In this document: in pieces, positions 55,438 through 64,000 of the stretch
How positions within the stretch are numbered: the stretch's first letter is position 1
Layout: every line of letters begins with the position of its first letter
Source: Caenorhabditis remanei
Lineage: Eukaryota > Nematoda > Chromadorea > Rhabditida > Rhabditidae
Direction: 5' to 3'
Assembly (NCBI RefSeq): GCF_010183535.1
Contig: NC_071333.1
Coordinates: 16,986,587 to 17,050,586, forward strand
Length of the DNA stretch: 64,000 nt
Position numbers and translations under genes: made by a program
The notes under the pieces: generated by a model
The model's input: the letters and a program-made list of their open reading frames with translations, nothing else
Told to the model about the DNA's origin: nothing
The model's database searches: none

Positions 55438-58400
55438 GTACTGAGCCTCTTCGCGGCGAAGAAGATCAACAGATGTCACACTTCTACAAACCCGGCGAGT
55501 TCGTCACGCCGGGAGTGAAACATCTGGCCAAGAAGTACAACGTCTCACGCAGGTCAGAGGTAGCGTCGAATACTCTCTGTGACCGGGCGGCTTTAGCATT
55601 GGTTTAGCAGACCATAGTAAAGTAATCAGAGACACCCAAACCGCTCAAAACAGCACCAAAACCTGCCTCAGTCCTCCGCACTCGGCCTCTGCAACTGTTA
55701 CGGTAGATTCAGTAGCACGTCGAGAGAGGCGATCTAATCCCGGAGTTATGGATGTCTACCACTCAAAAAGGACAAAGTTAACCCGGCCAAAAACCAGAAA
55801 AACCGATCTAAGAATATGCACTTTTAACTGCAGGTCTGTCGCCACAGACAACAGACTTGCAGAACTACTCGAAGAGACAAATCGCATTAAATACGACATT
55901 ATTGGTCTCTCAGAAACAAAAAGATCCGCAGAAGTGCATATGACAAATCGAGACGGAACCGGCGTAATACTTGGAAAACGTAACGACTCTTCTATATCTG
56001 GCGGAGTAGGATTTATCATTAATAAATCCCTTATGCCAAAAAATAAAAGAGATAAAGATAGTAAATCATCGTATCGGATATCTTACACTACAAGTGAACA
56101 AGAATCAGTACACTATCATACAAGGCTATGCACCCACCGCCGATTACGAAGAAGAAGACCACTCAAATTTCTATGAAAATCTAGAAGACGTGTACAAGTC
56201 ATGCAAGAGCAGATATAAAATGGTCATAGGAGACTTTAATGCCAGAATCGGTGAAAGGAAAGGAAACGAAGTATTCATTGGCCCACACTCCATGGAAAAC
56301 AGAAACGACAGTGGAGAGAGACTTGCCACGTTCTGCGAGGTCAATAGAGTATTCCACATGAATTCGCAGTTCATAAAGCCGACTCATCGACGATGGACCT
56401 ACATCAGTCCCGACAAACAACACAGGCACGAGTTGGACCACATCCTTGCCAACGGAAAATACATCACCGACGTCTCAGTTGTTCCTTCATTCACAAACGG
56501 CAGCGATCACCGTATGCTTCGAGCAAATGTCCACATAAACGCAAAACAAGCCAAGTTCGAACAAGTGAAAAGAAGGAAGCCGCCTAGAAGAGTCCTAGAC
56601 CCGACTGCAGCGTTACTCGCAACAGAAAATCTTGACTCTTGCGAAGATCAAGATATCGATAAAGAGTACGACACTCTTGTACATGTTCTAAAGAAAGCGC
56701 AAGACGCTGCAGTGACTATTCCAACCAATCACTCTAGAAATAGACTGAAGGACAGTACGCGACTGCTACTGTCGAAAAGGAGATTCACAGACAGATCAGA
56801 CCCCAACTTCAAGACCCTGTCTAAAGAGTGCCGACAAGCGGTAAAGCGAGACCATGAAAACTTCGCGAAGGATAGACTTCTAAATGCAGCAAACCAGAGA
56901 AAGAGTCTGAGAAAGGTCGCAAGAGACATCAATGAATATCAATCATACATTCCATGTCTGTTATCAGGAGAGACAGGAGAAAAGCTCACTTCAAGAGAGA
57001 AAATGGAAATCGAAGTCAGACGCTTCTACTCAAACCTGTTTGCAACCAAACAGTCAAAAGCGACAACCATCATTCCTCAACAAACAAAAGCATTACCTCC
57101 ATTCCTTCCAGAAGAAATCCAACACTCCCTGAACTCATTCCAAAACGGTAAAGCAGCGGGAGAAGACAAGCTATCAGCAGACTTCCTGAAAAGTTGTCAC
57201 TCCTCCGTTCACAAACTTCTAGCGAACAAATTCTCACGGTACCTTCAAGAAGGAAAAGTTCCAACAAAGTGGAAATCGTCAAAAACAACTCTAATATTCA
57301 AAAAAGGAGACAAAGAAAATCTAGAAAATTATCGTCCGATCTGCCTGCTTCCTGTACTTTATAAAGTCTTCACGAAATGTATTCTGAATAGAATCCGGAA
57401 GTCACTGGAAGAAACACAACCGGTCGAACAAGCAGGATTTAGAAGATCCTTCTCGACGATTGACCACATCCATTCAGTGCAAAGACTGCTGGAAGTCGGT
57501 CGAGAATACCAAATACCAATCACAATGGTATTTATCGACTTCAAAAAGGCATTCGACACGATCGAACCCACTGCTTTATGGGAAAGCCTGAAGACTCAAG
57601 GGATAGACTCTGGATACATAAAACTCCTAAAAGAGTGTTACAACGATTGCTCCACCACAATCACACCTTTCTATAACCCAGTCAATATCCCCATTACCAG
57701 AGGTGTCAGACAAGGTGACCCCATTTCACCAAACCTTTTCTCTGCCTGTCTCGAATCGGCCTTCCGTCGAATGTCATGGCCACATCTAAAAGAAGACAAA
57801 GATGACTACGACAACTCCCCTGGTATCAGAATTAACGGCAGAAACCTAACACACCTACGATTCGCCGACGATATCATTCTCATCTCGAAAACTCCACAAA
57901 TAGCGGAAAAAATGCTACAAGAGCTGGTAAACAGTTGTGAAACAGTCGGTCTAGAAATAAACGCGAGTAAAACAAAAGTGCTGAGGAACAAATTTGCGTC
58001 AAGTCACCAAATACATATCAGAAAAAACAACACCATGTCAGCAATTGAAGATGTTGAGGAATACGTATACTTGGGGAGACTGCTCAATACAAAAAACGAT
58101 CTAGAGCCAGAAATTCACAGAAGACGACGATCGGCATGGGCTGCACTCAACAATATAAAAAACACAACAGATGCCCTGACGTGTCCGAAAATCCGAGCGC
58201 AACTTTTCGACTCCATTGTTCTCCCCGCACTGACATATGGATCAGAAACATGGACTCTCACTAAAGCTCTATCCGAAAGAGTAAGAATAACACATGCCGC
58301 ACTGGAACGTAAACTCGTCGGAATTACCCTCACGGAACAACGAGAGAAAAACCTCCACCGAGAAGATATAAGGAAAATGTCCCAAGTGAAAGACCCTCTT

Positions 58401-58694
58401 GTCTTCATAACGAAACGAAAGTTAAGTTGGGCTGGCCACGTGATGAGAAGAAACGATAATCGGTGGACAACGTTACTTCAAGAATGGATACCCAGAAATG
58501 AGAAAAGGCCAGTAGGAAGACCACCAATGCGATGGGCCGACTCCCTGAAGAAAGAAATCTCAGTGCGACAAGGAACTCAATTGATCGAACCTTGGAGCAC
58601 AATCGCCAAAGATCGGAAAAAATGGATAGCTGTGATCCGCGCCCACACCAACTGAGCGAAGAACGGATCGACTAAGTAACTAAGTAAGTAAGTA
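55438..58694 (+). mobile_element. RTE-clade non-LTR retrotransposon, near full length
   Basis: About 3.26 kb, close to the 3.3 kb of C. elegans RTE-1. It has a 5' leader (about 55438-55747), one long coding region and a 3' tail of TAAG-type repeats (CTAAGTAACTAAGTAAGTAA). Both boundaries are set by the duplicated flank at 63.5-64.0 kb, where the sequence runs straight from AAAATTAATAAAT to AAAATGATCTCG without the insert. It encodes an AP-type endonuclease and a reverse transcriptase, and is broken by one frameshift near 56090. Confidence 0.92.
55748..58655 (+). pseudogene. RTE endonuclease-reverse transcriptase, one frameshift
   Basis: The first segment (55748 to about 56090) carries the endonuclease start: RICTFNCRSVATDNRLAELL, IIGLSETK, GGVGFIINKS. 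A shift of one base near 56085-56095 moves to the second frame, which stays open to 58655: YTIIQGYAPTADYEEEDHSN, VIGDFNARIGE, HELDHILANG, GSDHRMLRA. RT motifs: TLIFKKGDKENLENYRPICL, EQAGFRRSFSTIDHI, VFIDFKKAFDTIEP, GVRQGDPISPNLF, and catalytic FADD in RFADDIILIS. The tail has WTLTKAL and RPVGRPPMRWADSLKK, typical of RTE. One frameshift and no stop over about 960 codons points to a young insertion. Confidence 0.93.
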
Positions 58695-58995
58695 AAATGA
58701 TCTCGAAATAGTCTGTACTTTTCAAGTTCAGTATGAAACTGGAAATCATTTGCTGACTCAACAAATTTTAATACTCAATTATTTATATTCACAAAAAAGT
58801 GAAACTCAATAAGCTTCAATATGACAATAGGAAAAAGGGTGGGTTGAGATGGGGGCACAAAAATTAAAAAAGATAAATGAATTTTTTGGATGTTTACGAT
58901 TGCTAGATATCTAGCTACAATACTTAATATATTAAAAACAATAAGAATCTACAACAGAGAAGTTTGAACTGGTAGAACAGACTCAGATTGCGTTC
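58695..58995. repeat. Right flank of the RTE target, duplicated at 63.84-64.0 kb
   Basis: AAAATGATCTCGAAATAGTC through TTTATATTCACAAAAAA and GAAACTCAATAAG are nearly identical to 63840-63965. Beyond about 58860 the sequence is AT-rich and leads into the glutamate synthase remnant. Confidence 0.85.
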
Positions 58996-59740
58996 ATGTG
59001 CTGAATAGGAGCGGTCTCCAGATGTAGCTCCGTACAAAGCGACGATTCCAATGATGGAGTTCTCCTCCGACTTGTATGAGGCGTTCTTTGGGGGGAAGAC
59101 AACAATCTTTCCACCGGAGATACACTTTCCGACGTAGTCATGGGCATCTCCTTCAAGAGTGATACTGACTCTTTTGGCCAAGAATTCTACAAACAATTGT
59201 CCAGCGTATCCCTTCAAGTTGTTGGTAATGGAACGAGATCCTTTCCGTCCCAACTCTCCATATTCGGGGTCTCGTATGAGATTCTGATACCGAAAGTGCG
59301 GTCCAGATTAGGGATCATCTCATTGTCGAAAATCTTGTGGTGTCCGTTCTCACTGAAGACTTCATCAATCTCTGTGAGCAATCTTGTCTCGAGAGCACCC
59401 AGTTCGATCACTTGCTTGACACTTCCTCCTCGGATGGAGGCATTTGGAAACATTTGTTGGGCGTAATTCAGGATAGATCCGAATTGCAACATAATGGCCT
59501 TTTTGTTGGCTGAATTGGAGGAAACGTATCGTGCATTCAAGAACGATGAGTGAGGCGGTGGACATTCGGAACTCATCAGATCCAAGAAGTGCGGCAATCA
59601 AGACATCACGACCAGTACGGATTCGACCATCAGCTTGAAGGACGACACGAGAACGAAGATTGTTCATTGTGAGAACTTGATGAGTTGCCTCAGGAATTCC
59701 CAACTTCCATTGCAATCGCACACTCCAGATCGAAGATGAG
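58996..59740 (-). pseudogene. Glutamate synthase (GOGAT) fragment, frameshifted
   Basis: Pieces of the glutamate synthase large-domain C-terminus in order on the minus strand: [40 protein letters not shown], then (after deletion and frame change) [55 protein letters not shown], then after another shift LKGYAGQLFVEFLAKRVSIT, LEGDAHDYVGKCISGGKIVV and ENSIIGIVALYGATSG. The block between the FMN/Fe-S part and NYAQQ is missing, including the Cys cluster that holds the 3Fe-4S centre, and several frames are needed. It is a dead partial copy; the source gene must be elsewhere. Confidence 0.9.
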
Positions 59741-59918
59741 CTGAAATTAGAGAAATGAGATTATAGAAAAAGATTTGAGTCAAAAACTAAAAGGGCAGTA
59801 GAATCTTTTTCTTGGATCAAACTGTTTTCCTTCAGCTTCTCTGGAAATTTCGTTACAGATATTCACTTCCCACTTTTTTTTTCTTAACGTCACTTTTTGA
59901 CAATGTTTTTTAACTTAC

Positions 59919-60412
59919 CGGGTAGATACGACAGAAAACGTGATATCCTCCTGATTCTCTATGGATGAAGCGGCAATTTGTGAACAACGGGAGGTATTTT
60001 GGGGTTGGTTGGACAATGAAGATGATACTTGTGGGAGGTCACTTGGGTAGGAACAGAAATAATGCTGGATCTGATCGTAGGTTCTTCGGAGGTGGGAATA
60101 TACTATGTCCCTCGACTATGAGACGGATGTCTTTACCCATGGAGCGACTGACGGTCTTGGTGAGCTCTGCCTGAAAAGGATAAATTGAAAATGTGAAAAG
60201 CTCCTGCTAATAAACTTACGAAATTCTTCTCAAAAACTAAAACCGGACTCATCGCTGTTATGGAGACTGCCGGGTGTTGGCCTTGAGGGTTGGTTTGAAG
60301 AATACCGAGGCGACTGGATGATGAGATTTGTGGAACTCTGGTTGGGTGGTCGTGGACATGGGTTGGAAAAGAGCAATTGTTATATCTAATCGTAGCATTG
60401 GAGGCGGGGGAA
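59919..60412 (-). pseudogene. Scrambled copy of the 'NNCRFIHRE' family
   Basis: An exon-1-like part (about 60412-60220) aligns with exon 1 of the 61.9-kb gene (QPEFHKSHHPVASVF; then, after a frameshift, HPAVSITAMSPVLVFEKNF) and ends at a normal GTAAGT donor. Exon 2 (60170-59919) starts AELTKTVSRSMGKDIRLIV. It is then interrupted by a second exon-1-derived stretch (CCTCCGAAGAACCTACGATC ... CCAACCAACCCC), and resumes with TNCRFIHRESGGYHVFCRIY before a GTAAGT donor. Exon 3 is absent; the next sequence on this strand is the glutamate synthase fragment. Confidence 0.8.
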
Positions 60413-60551
60413 AGGGGTTCGGTTTGAAAAGAAGAGCCAGTTGATAATTATTGAGAAGAAGAGGCAGTTGATAATTAAGGATTAGCAAAACAATACATGT
60501 TGAATGAAGAAATGTAGAGTGAAGATGTCCGATTTGGATAGAGGGCGATTC

Positions 60552-61348
60552 TTATTTTCTGATGCGGCGATGTCCCTTTGCAGGTTTCCGCTTGTCTTCC
60601 TCCTCGAAGTCGAAGAGCTCGTCGCTTTTGATATTCTTCAGGTCTTGACTCGTATCTCCCAGTGGCTGCTCCCAACTGTCACCTCTCATCAAAGCATCCG
60701 AGGTCTTGTCGAGCCGGGCACGTGCTTCGACGCCAGATACGTCATCCTGGAAAATAATTGTTCGATTATGCCAACTATTTAATTGGTTGTGTTTAGAAAT
60801 TTGTCAGAAAAATCTACAATAATTAACAATAATTTCCTATAGTATCACTTACTCGATAGATACAAAAGAGCACGTGGTAATCCCTAGCTTCTCTGTGAAT
60901 GAAATGACTTTTTATGTGATATAACTTACCGGGTAGATACGACAGAGAACGTGATATCCTCCAACTTCTCTGTGAATGAAGCGGCAATTGTTGAACAACG
61001 GGATGTATTTATCATTATAATCCGTCGTAAGGGTTCGACCAACAATTATCAATCGACGGGCGGATCCCATGTAACGAGAGATCATTTTAGAAAGTTCATT
61101 CTAAAATATTTTCGATTGAATCTTTTTAATTTCATGAAAAGACTTACGAAGCTGGACGTGTAGACAAGAAGTGGCACCATGGAGGCAAAGGAGATAGCAG
61201 GGCTCCGGCCCTTTGAAATGGTGGGACCGATGAAGATCTTGGCAAGTGGGTCTTGTTCAAAGTTTCGGCATCTCTCAGTCCGGGGTGTCACGTGACTCAG
61301 CATACTATATGCGTAGGAGCGGTTAGATTCTACCGAGCGCGATGACAT
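60552..61348 (-). CDS. 'NNCRFIHRE' family protein A, 188 aa
   Basis: Exons 61348-61148, 61100-60930, 60746-60552, all phase 0. Exon 1: MSSRSVESNRSYAYSMLSHV, then DPLAKIFIGPTISKGRSPAI. Exon 2: NELSKMISRYMGSARRLIIV, DYNDKYIPLFNNCRFIHREV, GGYHVLCRIYP. Exon 3: DDVSGVEARARLDKTSDALM, then LFDFEEEDKRKPAKGHRRIR. Exons 1 and 2 have exactly the lengths (201 and 171 nt) of protein B at 61.9 kb. The gene is head-to-head with protein B, about 0.5 kb apart, so the pair may share a promoter. I recognise no known domain; exon 2 looks like an alpha/beta fold. Confidence 0.82.
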
Positions 61349-61864
61349 CTGGAAGAATAAGATTTTTTTCTGTGTGGAAAATTTGTCGAAAGGACGGAAA
61401 AAAGCAATAGTTGAGAAACAAAAGGGAACATTATGAGCGAGAAAGTAAATAATGGGCAAAAAATTGACCGTGCAAAAACGTGAAAAAAGGCTCCATACAC
61501 GCACACGCACACGCACACGCACACGCACGCGCGTACGCGTCTGCAGGCGCGCATCATTGTTTTTCTCCTCTCCCAACAGGCAGGTCACTGTAGCGCACCC
61601 CGCAAACACTGTCCCCTCTTCCTCCTTCGACCTTTGTGCAGTCTCTCATCACTCTGCGTCTCCCCAGACGCATCCTCTCTCACTTTCTCATACGTGGCGA
61701 TCGGTCTTTGACCCTGGATCGATAATTATTCTAATGCAAAACAAACACATCTGTTCAGTTGTTTGCTATTTCATTTTTCTACTTGCTCCTTTTCTCCAGT
61801 TTTATTTTGTTAAGAATCAGTTCTTGCCTATTATTTCTTCAATACATTTTTCCAATTTCCAGAC
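61349..61864. promoter_or_regulatory. Bidirectional promoter between the two paralogues
   Basis: About 0.5 kb between divergent starts. It contains a (CACACG)n tract at about 61497-61540 and ends with TTTCCAG before the ATG of protein B (probable trans-splice acceptor). No ORF here is credible. Confidence 0.55.
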
Positions 61865-62714
61865 ATGTCGTCGTCCGCCTCCGAAGAACCTACAATCAGA
61901 TCTAACATCCTCTCTGTTCCAACCCATGTAACTCCCCGGCCAGAGTTCCAGAAACATTTTTTTCCTGTCGCCACTCTTTTCATTGGCCCAACCAACCCCA
62001 AAGGCCATCACCCAGCAATCTCCTTGGCAGCGATGTGCCGAATTTTAATTTTCAAGATGAATTTCGTAAGTTTGTTGTCAGTAGACTTTCACATATTCAG
62101 TTGATACTTTTCAGAAAGAGCTCACCAAGGCTGTCAGTCGCTTCATGGGTAAAGAGCTCCCTCTAATCGTAATCGGACGTAGTACAGCAGTGGATTCCAA
62201 TGATGAGTACATCCCGTTGTTCAACAATTGCCGCTTCATTCACAGAGAAGCTGGAGGATATCACGTTCTTTGTCGTATCTACCCGGTAAATTATATCACA
62301 TAATATTAATGGCGATAGCAGGGATGTGTGGAACTGAACATTTCGGAAGTTGCGGAATTCGGAATTTTTTCGGAAAAGTTCCTCTAATTTCGAAAGTTTC
62401 GATCACAGTTCGGCACATCCCTTGTTGATAGCTAGAAGATTTTGCTGACGCCAACCTAAACTCACAACGAACCTATTCTAATTCGTATCCCCTTCCAGAC
62501 CGACATCTCCGGAAAAGAGGCCCGAATTCGACTACACAAATTCGCCGATCGTCTTGAAACGCCACGTGTATTTGAGCCAGTCACTCCACCATCTGGACGT
62601 CGAGATTCCCGCGGCCTCTCCTTCAACTTGAATAGTGACAAACGACGGCTCCCTCTTGATTCGGACAATGAGGACGATGAGAACACTCCCGAGAATGCTC
62701 TCCGATTTGACTGA
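61865..62714 (+). CDS. 'NNCRFIHRE' family protein B, 195 aa
   Basis: Exons 61865-62065, 62115-62285, 62499-62714, all phase 0. Exon 1: MSSSASEEPTIRSNILSVPT, PEFQKHFFPVATLFIGPTNP, then HPAISLAAMCRILIFKMNF. Exon 2: KELTKAVSRFMGKELPLIVI, DSNDEYIPLFNNCRFIHREA, GGYHVLCRIYP. Exon 3: TDISGKEARIRLHKFADRLE, EPVTPPSGRRDSRGLSFN, then an acidic end LDSDNEDDENTPENALRFD. The acidic C-terminus differs from the basic one of protein A. This is the best-preserved member and the reference for the broken copies nearby. Function unknown; soluble, no signal peptide. Confidence 0.84.
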
Positions 62715-63090
62715 TACATGATTTGTTCTCTATAAAATTTAATTGGTAGGCAAAACTCTTACTGATCTCTCTTGTTCATCACTTTCATATCCCGTGCCTC
62801 TTCCTCTGCGATTCTGTACCCAGTTTTTGCTTTCTAATAATTTTTTGAACCCCCACTTCTTACTCGAGTTTTTTATTGTTATGTTTAGTTTATTAAACTG
62901 ATGCATCAAATCTTATCACCAACAATGAAAATCTGAGCTAAACCAACATGTTTTTCGGGCAAACTTTTTTTAAAAGGTTGATTCAGTAGTTTCCTCGTCG
63001 ATTTTGATGTGGTGACTCGCGGAGAAAAGAACATTGACTGTACAATCTCGGAATGCTCAAAAAAACGTGAAAAACACCATACCCTCAACG

Positions 63091-63190
63091 GAATGTACTC
63101 ATCATTGGATTTCACGACTGTTTTTCTTCTCATAACGATAAGATGGAGGTCTTTACCCATGAAGCGACTAACGGTCTTGGTGAGCTCTGC
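63091..63190 (-). pseudogene. Fragment of an 'NNCRFIHRE' family gene (exon 2 piece)
   Basis: After a CTTTCCAG acceptor the minus strand reads AELTKTVSRFMGKDLHLIVM, then SNDEYIPL, matching exon 2 of protein B, and then diverges before NNCRF. No exon 1 or 3 nearby. Confidence 0.75.
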
Positions 63191-63481
63191 CTGGAAAGGA
63201 TAAACTAAATATATGAAATGTTGGTTTTCATTTTCTGATAACTATCCCATTTTCTCAACAAGCAATTTCTAGGCTTTTTGGAATTGTATCAGTGATTTTT
63301 GCCCACTGTGTTGTGCATTGACACAAACTCTTTCTTCTAAATGTTAAATTTTCGACAACTTCAAAACGGGGCAGACCAAACCTGTTCATTTGATTCAAAC
63401 AAAAATGTTATTTGGCGCTTTGCCTGAATCGAAAACTTCACAAAAATTCAATTCAATGAAATGAGTTCACAAATTTCTTGT

Positions 63482-64000
63482 AATATCTACTTAGGGCCTG
63501 CCAAAACATTCCCGTTGACAACTAGTATGCCACAAATCACCAAACAACTTGGTAACGAAAAAACAACCAGATCTTTCAATTTCTAGCATTTTCTTCATTG
63601 TGTGTGTGTAATTTTTTATATTGATTAATATATTCGGGATTCTTTACTTATCGCCCCCCACATCAGTAGAGTCCCCCACGTTGAAATTTACCTAGGAAGA
63701 GCCCCCCACCCAGTACAAAACAGGTGGGGGCTTTTTCCTCACGGCGGGGGGCTCTACTTCTATTTTGGTGTGAAACAATGACCCCCCACCAGTACAAAGT
63801 GGGGGACTTTTTTTATAAAAATTAATAAATTCTATTCAGAAAAATGATCTCGAAATAGTCTGTACTTTTCAAGTTCAGTATGAAACTGGAAATCATTTGC
63901 TGACTCAACAAATTTTAATACTCAATTATTTATATTCACAAAAAAAGTGAAACTCAATAAGTTTCATTATGACAATGGGACATAGGATGGGTTGGGTTGA
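63482..64000. repeat. Duplicate of the RTE target flanks (empty site)
   Basis: 63482-63595 matches 55276-55390 and 63838-64000 matches 58694-58855, joined without the retrotransposon. Between them this copy carries its own GC-rich insert at about 63651-63807. Confidence 0.85.
63651..63807. mobile_element. GC-rich palindromic insert, probable MITE
   Basis: A chain of inverted G/C blocks: GTCCCCCAC ... GCCCCCCACC ... GGTGGGGGC ... CGGGGGGCTC ... ACCCCCCACC ... GTGGGGGAC. The strings CCCCCCACC.AGTACAAA occur twice. It lies in AT-rich DNA and is absent from the duplicate flank at 55.4 kb, so it inserted after the duplication. No ORF. Confidence 0.65.

Noticed and set aside
61330..61609. RVRVRV-type minus-strand ORFs and the plus-strand ORF at 61452
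   Set aside because: Translation of the (CACACG)n tract in the intergenic promoter.

Overview
The window is nuclear DNA of a Caenorhabditis-type nematode. Evidence: AT-rich intergenic DNA, short introns with TTTTCAG|R acceptors, acceptors lying directly before start codons (probable trans-splice sites), a serpentine chemoreceptor of class delta (srd), a PBC-class homeobox gene next to it, and nematode-style RTE, LINE, mariner and MITE repeats. The srd plus PBC-homeobox pairing recalls the C. elegans X-linked ceh-40 region; that synteny is from memory and is not proven here. All exon coordinates below were built by hand from splice signals, reading phase and protein continuity.

Layout. 1-8.3 kb is ordinary gene-rich DNA: a partial srd receptor (-), an unrecognised 308-aa protein (-), the PBC/homeodomain factor (+) and an unrecognised protein with an internal duplication (-). 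8.3-13.3 kb has no gene I can support, then a tRNA-Tyr with an 11-nt intron. 13.6-15.5 kb holds two small genes. 16-19.4 kb is debris: a broken mitochondrial-type aspartate aminotransferase, a 5'-truncated LINE and a MITE. 19.7-27.4 kb holds two large acidic repeat-protein paralogues separated by a decayed mariner. 27.4-29.2 kb is a 1.8-kb near-perfect palindrome (foldback element).

29.2-46 kb is a mosaic of segmental duplications carrying lineage-restricted small genes: two copies of a 114-aa gene, a secreted Cys-rich gene and its decayed partial copy, three of the four members of a small basic family sharing a DLRVxLL-type core (the fourth is at 15 kb), a C-terminal module shared by two otherwise unrelated genes, and a third acidic paralogue. 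A complete small LTR element (TRIM type: two 169-bp LTRs, 5-bp target duplication, PPT, candidate PBS) sits inside an intron at 34.1-34.9 kb.

47.4-54.4 kb holds a tRNA-Pro, two unrecognised genes, a minimal CHK1-like kinase and a two-exon ubiquitin-like protein. 54.9-64 kb is a recently rearranged cluster: two intact members and at least three broken copies of an unrecognised family (core NNCRFIHRE.GGYHVLCRIYP), a glutamate synthase pseudogene, and a 3.26-kb RTE element whose empty target site is preserved in a duplicate at the right edge of the window.

There is no operon or microbial-type gene system here. The most notable content is the set of young, fast-evolving gene families that grow by copying exon-intron cassettes, together with well-bounded mobile elements.
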